The notes below the pieces were generated by a model. That model saw only the letters and a program-made list of their open reading frames with translations. It did no database searches and was not told where the DNA came from. This document shows, piece after piece, positions 24,327-33,317 of a stretch of DNA of 49,759 nucleotides. Numbering within the stretch: position 1 is the stretch's first letter; the number at the start of each line of letters is the position of its first letter. The stretch lies in the NCBI RefSeq assembly GCF_020176795.1, contig NZ_JAIUKE010000029.1, forward strand, positions 1 to 49,759. The letters are read 5' to 3'. The position numbers and the translations under genes are program-made. The DNA comes from Streptomyces sp. 8L (lineage in GTDB: Bacteria > Actinomycetota > Actinomycetes > Streptomycetales > Streptomycetaceae).

Positions 24327-26507
24327 TCAGCCGCGTGCCACGTCCAGCAGCAGTGCCTGCCCGGGTGCCAGGTTCGGCAGCGGGACGCCGGTGGTCGCGA
24401 GGACGGTGCCGGGCAGCGCCACCCAGCCCTCCAGCGCCGCCGCGAACCAGGCGGGGCCCGAGACCTGGTGCAGACGCGGCAGGCCCAGCTCCTCGCGGAC
24501 CCGTACGCGGTACGTGCCCGAGGCGTCGAGGCCCGGCAGCCGGACCCGGCCCGTCTGTCCCTCCGCCGACGTCGCAAGGCGCGAGAAGGAGTAGAGCGCC
24601 TGCGATCCGTCGCGCGCGACGACACCGTGCAGCAGCACCGCGTCGTCCGGCAGGTCTGCCCGTACCGTGCGGCCCGAGTGCAGCAGCGCGCGCTTCTCCT
24701 TGTACAGCTCCGCCCACCGGCCGAGCCGCGCGATCTCGTCCGCGTCCCGTGCGGTCAGGTCGTCCTCGATGCCCGCGTGCCCGAACAGCGCGGTGGCCAG
24801 CCGGAACGAGGCGTCGGTCGTCCGGCCCGTGGTGTGCGCGACCGGGCCGCCGACATGCGTGCCGATCAGCTCGGGGGGCAGCACCTGCGCCGTCCAGCGC
24901 TGGATGGCCTGCCGCTCGACCGGATCGTTGCAGTCCGAGGGCCACACCCGGTCCGTACGGGCGAGGATGCCCAGGTCCACCCGGCCGCCGCCGGACGAGC
25001 AGCTCTCGATCTCCAGGCCGGGATGGCGCTCCCTCAGCGCGTCGAGGAGCCGGTAGAGCGCCTGGGTCTGCGCGTGCACGCCGGGCCTGTCGTGGCCGCC
25101 GGCGCCGCGGTGGACGGCTTCCAGCAGGTCCCGGTTGTAGTCCCACTTGAGATAGTCGATCGCGTACCGCGTGACGACCTCGTCGAGCGACTTCAGCAGG
25201 TAGTTCCAGGCCTCCTCGTGGCCGAGGTCGACCGCGTACTGGTGGCGCATGCTCGGGCCGAGGCCCGCCGAGGGGCCGAGTATCCACTCGGGGTGCTCCC
25301 TGGCCATGCGCGAGTCGAGGTTGACCATCTCGGGCTCGACCCAGAGGCCGAACTGCATGCCGTGCGCGTGCACCCGGTCCACCAGCGGGCCCAGCCCGTC
25401 GGGCCATACGTCGCTGTCCACGGTCCAGTCGCCGAGTCCCGCGGTGTCGTCGCGCCGTCCCGCGAACCAGCCGTCGTCCAGGACGAGGCGCTCCACGCCG
25501 ACCTCGGCGGCCCGGTCCGCGAGGTCGAGCAGGCGTTCGAGACGGTGGTCGAAGTAGACGGCCTCCCAGGTGTTGAGGGTGAGCGGGCGCGGGCTCGCCG
25601 GGTGGCTCCCGCGGGCCCGCAGCCGGTCGTGGAACCGGTCGGCGAGGCCGTCGAGCCCCTGGTCGGACCAGACGAAGAGGCACTCGGGCGAGGTGTACGA
25701 CTCCCCCGGCGCGAGCCGTATCTCACCGGGCGCGAGCAGCTCGCCGCCGCCGAGGGCCGCGCCGTGCACGCCGGCGCCCTCCGGCAGCCGCTCCGCCAGC
25801 CAGCGCTGGTTGCCGCTCCACGCGACATGCAGCCCCCACACCTCGCCCGCGCGGAAGCCGAAGCCGGGCACGCCGAGCGTCAGCAGGTGCGGGGCCTCAA
25901 GTCCCGGTCTGCCGCGGCGCACGGAGCGGACATGGCTGCCGTGGGTGAGGGTGGAGCGCTGCGGTACGCGCTCGCGGCACCACTTTCCGGTGAAGTCGAG
26001 GATCTCGGTGGCCCTGGCGGGCACCGGCAGCAGCGTGGTGACCGCGCCGAGGTCGTACGGTGCGGCACCGCCGGCCGCCGACGCGGGCCTGGTGATCCGC
26101 GTACTGACGCCGAGGACGCCCGCGGCGTCGAGCCGGTAGGTGAGGACGAGGGCGAGGCCGCTGACGTCGTCGTCAAGGTGGAGGGTCAGTGCGGCACCGT
26201 CGAGGTCGGCGCGGGTGAGCCGGGGGCGCGGTGTGGTGCCGACGCCGCCGCGGTGCCCCTCGTGGGCCGGGGTGCCGGCCCAGCCGTCGGCCTCCGTCGG
26301 CCAGACGGTGAACCGCCGCGGCACGTCGGGAGCGCTGTTGAGGACAACGCCGTCCGCCGTCATGCTCAGCGCGGCGAGTTCGCCCTCGCTCAGCTCCCCG
26401 AGGTCCGCGCCCCAGTGCAGGACGCGGGGCAGCGGGTCGCCGAGCTCCACGACGAAACTCACTCCGGCCGCACGCAGATGGGCGGTCCGCGCGGTGGTGC
26501 GGGTCAA
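24327..26507 (-). CDS. GH36 alpha-galactosidase
   Basis: A 726-residue alpha-galactosidase of GH36, the usual length, with no signal peptide, so it should act on imported oligosaccharides. The N-terminal beta-supersandwich is followed by the barrel with WEAVYFDHRLERLLDLADRAAEVGVERLVLDDGWF, GLWVEPEMVNLDSRMAREHPEW, nucleophile D456 in YLKWDYNRD, and acid/base D525 in WPSDCND after ESCSSGGGRVDLGIL. The start is TTG at 26507 with GAGAGGA eight bases upstream; no ATG or GTG is better placed. It is the last gene of the minus-strand sugar operon, 53 bases after the binding protein. Confidence 0.94.
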   Translation of the reverse strand: MTRTTARTAHLRAAGVSFVVELGDPLPRVLHWGADLGELSEGELAALSMTADGVVLNSAPDVPRRFTVWPTEADGWAGTPAHEGHRGGVGTTPRPRLTRADLDGAALTLHLDDDVSGLALVLTYRLDAAGVLGVSTRITRPASAAGGAAPYDLGAVTTLLPVPARATEILDFTGKWCRERVPQRSTLTHGSHVRSVRRGRPGLEAPHLLTLGVPGFGFRAGEVWGLHVAWSGNQRWLAERLPEGAGVHGAALGGGELLAPGEIRLAPGESYTSPECLFVWSDQGLDGLADRFHDRLRARGSHPASPRPLTLNTWEAVYFDHRLERLLDLADRAAEVGVERLVLDDGWFAGRRDDTAGLGDWTVDSDVWPDGLGPLVDRVHAHGMQFGLWVEPEMVNLDSRMAREHPEWILGPSAGLGPSMRHQYAVDLGHEEAWNYLLKSLDEVVTRYAIDYLKWDYNRDLLEAVHRGAGGHDRPGVHAQTQALYRLLDALRERHPGLEIESCSSGGGRVDLGILARTDRVWPSDCNDPVERQAIQRWTAQVLPPELIGTHVGGPVAHTTGRTTDASFRLATALFGHAGIEDDLTARDADEIARLGRWAELYKEKRALLHSGRTVRADLPDDAVLLHGVVARDGSQALYSFSRLATSAEGQTGRVRLPGLDASGTYRVRVREELGLPRLHQVSGPAWFAAALEGWVALPGTVLATTGVPLPNLAPGQALLLDVARG

Positions 26508-26560
26508 TGCAATGTCCTCTCGAACCGTGTGGGGGCGCGGCGTTCAGGTCCGTCGCCCGG

Positions 26561-27931
26561 TCAGTCTTCCTTCTGCGCGAGGAGTCTCCTCGCGTCCTGG
26601 GTCATCTGCTTGAACACATCGTCGTTCCTGTCGTGGGCGAAGAAGGACTGGAGGAGGGGCTGGAGGGTCTTCTGCATGGCGGTGCCGTTGCCGTAGGTGG
26701 GCGACGGGTAGAGGTCGCCGTCACGCTGGGCGGTGATGAAGGGCGACAGGTCGACGCCCTTCTTCTTGAGCGCGGCGGCCGTGGCGTCCATGGACGCGGC
26801 GATGGACGGGAAGAACGTGCCGCTGCGGCCGGCGATCGTCTGGCACTGCTGGGACTCCTGGAAGGACACCCACTTCCAGGCGAGGTCCTTGTGCCGCGAG
26901 CCGGACCAGATCATGTTGCCGTTGGGGTTGCTCTCCCCCGACCGCTTGCCGTCCGGGCCCTTCGGGTTGAGGGCGATGCCGTAGTCGAGCTTCGGGATGT
27001 CCGGGTACGAGGTCGCGGACCACGAACCGTCGTTGGCGATGGCCACCTTGCCGGAGCCGAGCAGCTGCGCGCTGCTGGGGGCGTTGCCCGCGGAGGTGAA
27101 CTCGCCCTCGGTGGGGGCGTATCCCTTGTCGGTGAGGTCCCTGACCCAGTTCATGGTCTTGACGAACCGCGGGTCGTCGAACCGGAAGACGGTCGGCCAC
27201 TGGGTCTTGTCCCCGGGGCGCCAGCCGAGCGTGGACACCAGCGGGTTCCAGGACGTCTGCCCGGTGAAGTCCTGCACGCCGAGGGCGCCGATGCCGTAGA
27301 TCCTGACATGGTGCTTGTCGAAGCCGGGCTGATCGCCCCGCCTGCCCCTGGAGTCGACGGTGAGGTGGGCGACCATCTTCTCGAACGTGCCGCCGTTGTC
27401 CGGGTTCCAGGTGAGGTTGTCGACGTCGGCCTCGGTGTATCCGGCCTTCCTCAGCATGTCCTTGTTGTAGTAGAGACCCGCCATGGCCCAGTCCATCGGC
27501 AGCGCGTAGAGCTTGCCGTCGGTGTACCGGTAGGAGGCCGTGCCCGTCGTGTACTTCTTCAGGTCGAGGCCCGACTTCCTTATGTACCCGTCGAGCGGCT
27601 GGAGTTGGCCGAGGGCCGCGTACTGCTGGAGGTACTGGCCGCTGTTCATGAAGGCGTCGGGGGCGGTGTCCGCGACGAAGCCGGTGAGCAGCTTGGTGAA
27701 GTAGTCGTTCACGTCGTACTGCGTGATCTTGACGGTGACGCCCGGGTTGTCCTTGTCGAAGACGTCGGCGCACTTCTGGTAGGCGGCGGCCTGCTTGTCG
27801 TCCCACGTCCACCAGTTGACGGTGGTGCCGCCGGCGGAGGCGGACGGGGCGCCGCAGCCGCAGGCGACGGCGGCGAGCCCCGCGGCGGCGGTCGCGGCGA
27901 CGAGCTTGCGTGACCGGTTGCGAATCCTCAT
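26561..27931 (-). CDS. ABC transporter sugar-binding lipoprotein
   Basis: A 456-residue family 1 extracellular solute-binding protein. The basic start MRIRNRSRKLVAATAAAGLAAVAC ends in a lipobox-like AVAC, so it is probably a lipoprotein anchored outside the membrane. The mature part begins TTVNWWTWDDKQAAAYQKCADVFDKDNPGVTVKITQYD and has LYALPMDWAMAGLYYNKDMLRKAG, typical for sugar binders. It should deliver an oligosaccharide to the two permeases coded upstream in the same operon. Its ATG overlaps the esterase stop (ATGA). Placement after the enzymes rather than before the permeases is unusual. No ATPase gene is present; Streptomyces commonly uses the shared MsiK. Confidence 0.93.
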   Translation of the reverse strand: MRIRNRSRKLVAATAAAGLAAVACGCGAPSASAGGTTVNWWTWDDKQAAAYQKCADVFDKDNPGVTVKITQYDVNDYFTKLLTGFVADTAPDAFMNSGQYLQQYAALGQLQPLDGYIRKSGLDLKKYTTGTASYRYTDGKLYALPMDWAMAGLYYNKDMLRKAGYTEADVDNLTWNPDNGGTFEKMVAHLTVDSRGRRGDQPGFDKHHVRIYGIGALGVQDFTGQTSWNPLVSTLGWRPGDKTQWPTVFRFDDPRFVKTMNWVRDLTDKGYAPTEGEFTSAGNAPSSAQLLGSGKVAIANDGSWSATSYPDIPKLDYGIALNPKGPDGKRSGESNPNGNMIWSGSRHKDLAWKWVSFQESQQCQTIAGRSGTFFPSIAASMDATAAALKKKGVDLSPFITAQRDGDLYPSPTYGNGTAMQKTLQPLLQSFFAHDRNDDVFKQMTQDARRLLAQKED

Positions 27932-28911
27932 CGTTCCTCGTCTCCCCGGGCCGTCGCGGCCCTGAATGCGGACAGCGCGTCGGCGACGTCCTCGTGTCCG
28001 CCCGCCTCGTGGCCGTTGAACTCCCAGGCTCTGATGGTCTTTCTGCCGCGGTAGGCGTGGTACGCCCCGAAAGCGGTGGACGGCGGGCAGATGTCGTCCA
28101 TCAGCCCGGTGGAGAAGTGCGCGGGCGCCAGGGCGCGGCGCGCGAAGGCGACCCCGTCGAAGTGGGCGAGGGTCTCGAAGACCGTCTCGGCCGATGTCCT
28201 GCGGGCCGCCAGATAGCCGGAGATCTCGCTGTACGGGGCGGTCGCCGTGATGCGCACGGCACGCCGTACGTCGGTGAGGAACGGCGCCTGGACGTAGGCG
28301 GCGGCGAGGTCGGGGACGAGGCCCGCCGCCGCGAGCGCGATGCCGCCGCCCTGGCTGTTGCCCGCCACCGCGACGCGCCGCCCGTCGACCGCGTCGAGGC
28401 CGCGCACGGCGTCGACGGCGCGGACGGCGTCGGTGAACACCCGGCGGTAGTAGTACGTCTCCTTGTCCTCGATGCCGCGGGTGAGGAAGCCGGGGTACGC
28501 GGGCGCGCTGCCGACCGGGTCGCCGGTGGCGCCGCCCGCGTGGGCGCCGCCCTGGCCGCGCGCGTCCATGATCAGGTGCGCGTATCCGGCGGACGCCCAC
28601 ACCAGGTCGTCCAGGGGCCCGCCCCGCCCGCTGCCGTATCCGTGGAACTGGACGACGGCGGGCAGCGGTACGGCGCCGCGGTCCCGGGGCAGGCGCAGCC
28701 AGCCCCGTACGGGGTGTCCGCCGAAGCCGGGGAACTCGGCGTCGAAGACGTCGATGGTGCGCAGCGCGGTGGAGACCGGGGTGAGGACGAGGCCGTCGCC
28801 CGCCGCGCGCGCCTCGTCGAGCGTCGTCCGCCAGAAGGCGTCGAAGCCGTCCGGGTCCCGGTGGCCGCTGCGGTACTCCCACAGGGCGGGCAGGTCCAGG
28901 TCGCTCAGCAC
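27928..28911 (-). CDS. CE7-type acetyl xylan esterase / cephalosporin-C deacetylase
   Basis: A 327-residue alpha/beta hydrolase of the acetyl xylan esterase family (CE7), which removes acetyl groups from xylo-oligosaccharides. The catalytic serine is in VAGNSQGGGIAL, the aspartate in STGLMDDICPPSTAF and the histidine in NGHEAGGHED. Oxyanion and entry motifs are VVQFHGYGSGRGG and LIMDARGQGG. There is no signal peptide, so it acts inside the cell, as known CE7 enzymes do. GTG 28911 overlaps the GH95 stop by seven bases, and its own stop overlaps the binding-protein start, so translation is coupled on both sides. Confidence 0.92.
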   Translation of the reverse strand: MLSDLDLPALWEYRSGHRDPDGFDAFWRTTLDEARAAGDGLVLTPVSTALRTIDVFDAEFPGFGGHPVRGWLRLPRDRGAVPLPAVVQFHGYGSGRGGPLDDLVWASAGYAHLIMDARGQGGAHAGGATGDPVGSAPAYPGFLTRGIEDKETYYYRRVFTDAVRAVDAVRGLDAVDGRRVAVAGNSQGGGIALAAAGLVPDLAAAYVQAPFLTDVRRAVRITATAPYSEISGYLAARRTSAETVFETLAHFDGVAFARRALAPAHFSTGLMDDICPPSTAFGAYHAYRGRKTIRAWEFNGHEAGGHEDVADALSAFRAATARGDEER

Positions 28912-31331
28912 GCCGGCCTCAGCGCGCCGTCCAGGGTGACGTCCCGGCCGCGGGAGACCGTGATCTCGGCCGTGGCGGAGCCGTGGACGAGCCGTACGGG
29001 GGCGGTGTCGTCGCCGCCGACCCGGCGGAGGGTCACGGAGGTCAGGGCGCCGTCCTGCCAGGCGAGGTCGGCGGCGAGGCCGCCGCGGCAGCGCAGGCCG
29101 GCGGCGCGGCCCCGCGTCCACCGCCCGGGCAGGGCGGGCAGCAGGCTGACGCGGTCGTCGTGGCTCTGCAGGACGAGTTCGGCGAGCCCCGCGGGGAAGC
29201 CGAAGTTGCCGTCCATCTGGAACGGCGGGTGGGTGGAGAACAGGTTGGGCAGCAGCCCGCCCCACACGGACCCGTCGACGGGCGCGTACTCCCGCGCGTT
29301 GCGCTCCAGCGGCCGTACGGCTTCGAGGAACAGCGAGCGCGCGGTGTCGCCGTCGCCGAGGCGGGCGCGCAGCGCGATCTTCCAGGCCCAGGACCAGCCC
29401 ATGGCGCCCGGGCCTCTGCGCTCCATCAACAGGCTTGCCGCGGTGGCGAGTTCCGGTGTGGCCCGCGGGGTGATCTGGTCGAGCGGGTAGACGGTGACCA
29501 GCTGGGACATGTGCCGGTGGCGGGGGTCCTCCTCGGGCAGGTCGGTGGCCCACTCCCTGAGGTGGCCCTCGGCGGCCGCGCCCGGTTCGCGCAGCCTCGG
29601 CAGCGCGGCCTCGATCTCCGCGCAGAGCGGGTCGTCCCCCTCGCCGATGATCCGTGCCGCGGCGAGGGCACGGGTGAGGGTGGCGCGCACCAGGGCGACG
29701 TCCATGGCGGTCGAGTGGGTGAGGGCTTCCGGCTCGCCCGCCGGGGAGAGGAAGTGGTTCTCCGGGGAGGTGGCGGGGATGGTGTCGAGGAACCCGTCCT
29801 CGCCCTCGACCAGCCAGTCGACGCAGAACGCGGCCTGGCCGCGCAGCACGGGCCAGGCGCGCTCGCGCAGGAAGGCGGTGTCGCGCGTGAAGTCGTAGTG
29901 GTCCCACAGGTGCTGGGTGAGCCAGGCGCCGCCCATCATCCAGATCGCCCAGGACGGGTCGCTGTGCCCCATGCCCACGGGCAGCGCCCAGCCCCACATG
30001 TCGGTGTTGTGGTGGGTGACCCAGCCGCGCGCGCCGTACAGCTCGCGGGCGACGTCCGCGCCGCTGGCCGCGAGCCGGTCGAGGAGGCCGAACAGCGGCT
30101 CGTGGCACTCGCCGAGGGCGGTGACCTCGGCGGGCCAGTAGTTCATCTCGGTGTTGATGTTGACGGTGTAGTTGGAGGACCACGGGGGCCGCAGTTCCTC
30201 GTTCCACATGCCCTGGAGGTTGGCGGGCGGGCCGCCGCCCGGCCGGGAGCAGGATGCCAGCAGGTAGCGGCCGAGCTGGAACATCACGGTCGCGGTGAGC
30301 TGTTCGTCGTCGCCGGAGAGGACGTCGCGGGCGACGTCGTAGGTGCCGGTGCGCCGCTCGCCGAAGGTGAGGCTCGCCGCGGCGAGCAGCGGGCGCAGGT
30401 CGTCCCGGTGGGAGCGCAGGAGGGCGTCGGCGCCGAGGCCGAGGGCGCGTCCGGCCGCCGCTGCGGCCCGCTCGCGGTGTCCGGCCCGGGTGCGGGGCGC
30501 GACGCGGTGCCAGACGTCGGCCGCCGCCGACGAGGACGAGGCGGTCACGAGGAGCCGGGTCATGCCGGTGACACTCCAGGTGCCGTCGGCGGTGGCGACC
30601 TGTCCGTCGGTGTCGACCCGTACGGCGAGGACGGCGTACGGGTCGTACGCGCCGGCTGCCGCGGTGCTTCCGGCGTGGTCCGTCTCGTCGGCGTAGCGCA
30701 GGGGCTGTGCGACGGACGTCTCGTGCTCGGGCGCGCCGTCGACGGGCAGCGCGACCTCCACGGTCAGGCCCTCGGGGCCCGCCGTGTGGCGCAGGAGCCG
30801 CAGCGGGGTGGTGAGGGCGAGGGTCGCGTCGGCGGTGCCGCCGGTCACCGCGATGTCCAGGCAGAGCGCTTCGGCGGGGCGGCTGGCCCAGGTCCTGCGG
30901 CGTACGGTCAGGGGCCCGTCGGTGATCTCGTCGGCGGCGACGCCGTCGTCCAGGCCGAGCGTCCGGCCGCCGTAGCGCGCCTCGTCCGAGAGGCCGAGGC
31001 CGACGGCCAGGTCGGCGAACGGCAGGTATTCCTGGCTGTAGCGGCCCTCGAAGCTCATCAGGAGGGACTCGGCGCGCCGCAGGTCGCCCGTGCGTATCGC
31101 GTCCCTGACCTCGGCGAGGCGTTCGGGGCCCGCGCCCGCGGCGCGTACGGCCGCGAGGCCCTCGGCGGGGGTGGCGGGGGTGCCGGACCAGAGGGTCGAG
31201 TCGTTGATCTGGACGCGTGCGCCGCGCGTTCCTCCGAAGACCATGGCCCCGAGCCGGCCGTTGCCGACCGGTGCGGCCTCGTTCCACGCGGCGGCGGGCC
31301 GCGGCCAGTACAGGCGCAGATCGTCGTTCAT
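28905..31331 (-). CDS. GH95 alpha-L-fucosidase family enzyme
   Basis: An 808-residue GH95 inverting glycosidase. Members remove terminal alpha-1,2-L-fucose, and some prefer alpha-L-galactose, from plant side chains such as those of xyloglucan. The N-terminal domain begins LYWPRPAAAWNEAAPVGNGRLGAMVFGG; the catalytic (alpha/alpha)6 barrel has YTVNINTEMNYWPAE, whose asparagines match the catalytic pair known in Bifidobacterium AfcA, TSPENHFLSPAGE and PPFQMDGNFGFPAG with the conserved acidic residue. No signal peptide is seen, so it acts on imported sugars. ATG 31331 gives the family N-terminus. It lies 20 bases after the second permease gene. Confidence 0.93.
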   Translation of the reverse strand: MNDDLRLYWPRPAAAWNEAAPVGNGRLGAMVFGGTRGARVQINDSTLWSGTPATPAEGLAAVRAAGAGPERLAEVRDAIRTGDLRRAESLLMSFEGRYSQEYLPFADLAVGLGLSDEARYGGRTLGLDDGVAADEITDGPLTVRRRTWASRPAEALCLDIAVTGGTADATLALTTPLRLLRHTAGPEGLTVEVALPVDGAPEHETSVAQPLRYADETDHAGSTAAAGAYDPYAVLAVRVDTDGQVATADGTWSVTGMTRLLVTASSSSAAADVWHRVAPRTRAGHRERAAAAAGRALGLGADALLRSHRDDLRPLLAAASLTFGERRTGTYDVARDVLSGDDEQLTATVMFQLGRYLLASCSRPGGGPPANLQGMWNEELRPPWSSNYTVNINTEMNYWPAEVTALGECHEPLFGLLDRLAASGADVARELYGARGWVTHHNTDMWGWALPVGMGHSDPSWAIWMMGGAWLTQHLWDHYDFTRDTAFLRERAWPVLRGQAAFCVDWLVEGEDGFLDTIPATSPENHFLSPAGEPEALTHSTAMDVALVRATLTRALAAARIIGEGDDPLCAEIEAALPRLREPGAAAEGHLREWATDLPEEDPRHRHMSQLVTVYPLDQITPRATPELATAASLLMERRGPGAMGWSWAWKIALRARLGDGDTARSLFLEAVRPLERNAREYAPVDGSVWGGLLPNLFSTHPPFQMDGNFGFPAGLAELVLQSHDDRVSLLPALPGRWTRGRAAGLRCRGGLAADLAWQDGALTSVTLRRVGGDDTAPVRLVHGSATAEITVSRGRDVTLDGALRPAC

Positions 31332-31351
31332 GAGTGGCGGTTCCCGATTTT

Positions 31352-32287
31352 CTACTTGATGCCGGTGAAGCCGATGGAGTTGACGATCCGGCGGCCGAAG
31401 ACCATGAACAGGGCGAGCATGGGCAGCGCGGCGATCATGGTGGCGGCCATCAGACCCGCCCAGTCCGGGGCCGCCTGCGGCGAGGACTGCTTGAAGACGC
31501 CCAGGGCCAGTGTCAGAGGCCGCGCGTGATCGTCGTTCGTCGACAGCAGCGGCCAGAAGTAGTCGTTCCACGTGTTGATGAACGTCAGCAGGGACAGCGT
31601 CGCGATCGGCGCCGAGGTCATGGGCAAGGTGATCGTGAAGAAGATCCGCATCCTGCTCGCGCCGTCCACGATCGCCGCCTCCTCCACCTCCGTACTGAGC
31701 CCCAGCATGAATTGCCGCAGGAAGAAGATGTTGAACGCGGAGAAGAACGCGCCCGGCAGGATCAGCCCCGTGAAGGAGTTGAGCTGGTGGATGTCGCGGA
31801 TGAAGATGAAGTTCGGCAGCAGCGTCAGGATCGCGGGCACCATCAGCGCGCCCAGCAGGATGTTGAACACGGTGTTGCGGCCGCGCCACCGCAGCCGCGA
31901 GAACGCGTAGGCCGCCATCGCCGAGCAGAACACCACCAGCGCCGTCTGCACCGTCGCGTAGATGATCGAGTTCCGCAGGAACAGCGGGGTGTTGATCGCG
32001 GCGCCCGAACCGCCCTGCGCCTGGGCCTGGGCCTGGGAGGCGAGGCCGAGGGCGCGCTGGAACGCGCCCCAGGTGAAGTCGACCGGCAGCAGCGACGACG
32101 GGTCAGTGGGCAGGGCGACGTTGTTCGAGAACGCGGTGCGCAGAATCCAGTAGAACGGGAAGACGGTGACGATCAGCACCACGGTCACGAAGACCCAGGC
32201 GGCGATCCGGCCCGGCGAGAACCCGCGGCGCTCCCGCACGCGTGCGGCACCGGCGGTGCGGGAAGGGCCCGTTGCAAGAGCGGACAT
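31352..32287 (-). CDS. ABC sugar transporter permease (MalG type)
   Basis: A 311-residue inner-membrane permease of the carbohydrate CUT1 class with about six membrane helices. The EAA loop that docks the ATPase reads EEAAIVDGASRMRIFFTITLPM. The periplasmic loop contains an odd Gln-Ala repeat, ASQAQAQAQGGSG, coded by a short tandem repeat. ATG 32287 has GAGGAG eight bases upstream. It pairs with the preceding permease, 11 bases away, and with the binding lipoprotein coded downstream. Confidence 0.95.
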   Translation of the reverse strand: MSALATGPSRTAGAARVRERRGFSPGRIAAWVFVTVVLIVTVFPFYWILRTAFSNNVALPTDPSSLLPVDFTWGAFQRALGLASQAQAQAQGGSGAAINTPLFLRNSIIYATVQTALVVFCSAMAAYAFSRLRWRGRNTVFNILLGALMVPAILTLLPNFIFIRDIHQLNSFTGLILPGAFFSAFNIFFLRQFMLGLSTEVEEAAIVDGASRMRIFFTITLPMTSAPIATLSLLTFINTWNDYFWPLLSTNDDHARPLTLALGVFKQSSPQAAPDWAGLMAATMIAALPMLALFMVFGRRIVNSIGFTGIK

Positions 32288-32298
32288 GGACGGGCTCC

Positions 32299-33258
32299 TC
32301 AGCTCAGGTCGGTCTCATTGGCGCGGGCGAGCCGCATCTGGGTGAACGTGATCGCGATCAGCAGCACGAACAGCGCCAGCGACATCGTCGACGCGTAACC
32401 GAAGTCCAGCTCCCCGAAGCCCTTTTCGTAGATGTACATCTGGAGCACGTTCGACGCGTTCGCGGGACCGCCCTGCGTCGTGACCGACACGATGTCGAAG
32501 ACCTGGAACGACCCGATCACCGTGAGGATCACCACCATCACCAGGATCGGCCGCAGGAGGGGCACCGTCAGGCGCCGGAACATCTGGAACTCACTCGCGC
32601 CGTCGAGCCGCCCCGCCTCGTACACCGACGGCGGGATCGTCTGGAGGCCCGCGAAGATCAGCACCGCGTTGTAGCCCATCGACTTCCACACGCTGACGGC
32701 CGCCAGTGAGGGGATCGCCCAGTGGCTGTCGGAGAAGAACAGCAGATGGACGCCCGTGGCCTTCTCCAGCAGCTGGCTGATGATGCCCAGCTGCGGGTCG
32801 AGCATCCACTGCCACACCAGCGCGGCCACCACACCCGAGATCAGGAACGGCAGGATGATCAGGCCCCGGATCACCGTCGAGCGCGTCAGCCGGTGCAGGA
32901 CCACCGCGGTCACCAGGGACAGCAGCACACCGATCACCACCGCCAGCACCACGAAGTACACCGTGACCAGCAGCGAGTGCCAGAACACCGAGTCCCCGAA
33001 CATCTCACGCCAGTTGGCGAGCCCCACCCACTTCGGCGCGGTGAGGATGTGGAACGAGGTGAAGCTGTAGTACACGCCCCTGACCGTGGGATAGGCGAAG
33101 AAGACCAGGAACCCGGCGACCGCCGGTGTGATCAGCAACCACGCCAGCCTTCCGTCCCCGCGGCGGTGGGAGGGCGACGCCACCGCGTGCTCCCGCACCC
33201 GGCGCCCTCCCGCCCAGCGCCCCGGCACAGCGGGCTGTTCTTTCACGATCTGCGCCAC
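32299..33258 (-). CDS. ABC sugar transporter permease (MalF type)
   Basis: A 319-residue CUT1-class permease with about six helices (LAWLLITPAVAGFLVFFAYP first). The EAA loop reads VYEAGRLDGASEFQMFRRLTVPLL. GTG 33258 has GAGGAG about seven bases upstream. It is the first transporter gene after the GH27 gene, separated by a 59-base spacer containing a strong hairpin. Together with the second permease it forms the channel through which the oligosaccharide bound by the lipoprotein enters. Confidence 0.95.
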   Translation of the reverse strand: MAQIVKEQPAVPGRWAGGRRVREHAVASPSHRRGDGRLAWLLITPAVAGFLVFFAYPTVRGVYYSFTSFHILTAPKWVGLANWREMFGDSVFWHSLLVTVYFVVLAVVIGVLLSLVTAVVLHRLTRSTVIRGLIILPFLISGVVAALVWQWMLDPQLGIISQLLEKATGVHLLFFSDSHWAIPSLAAVSVWKSMGYNAVLIFAGLQTIPPSVYEAGRLDGASEFQMFRRLTVPLLRPILVMVVILTVIGSFQVFDIVSVTTQGGPANASNVLQMYIYEKGFGELDFGYASTMSLALFVLLIAITFTQMRLARANETDLS

Positions 33259-33289
33259 GGCGCACTCCTCGGCACTTGTGCTGCTGGTT

Positions 33290-33316
33290 CCCCGCGGGCC
33301 TGGCAGGCCCGCGGGG
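33290..33316 (-). terminator. Intercistronic hairpin after the GH27 gene
   Basis: CCCCGCGGGCC and GGCCCGCGGGG form a perfect 11-bp stem around TGGCA directly after the GH27 stop and before the first permease gene. It may partly terminate transcription or protect the upstream message, which would uncouple secreted-enzyme and transporter amounts. Confidence 0.75.
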
Positions 33317-33317
33317 G

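Noticed and set aside
28983..31529. Long plus-strand frame opposite the GH95 gene
   Set aside because: No recognisable domain, and the minus-strand frame has a full set of GH95 motifs.
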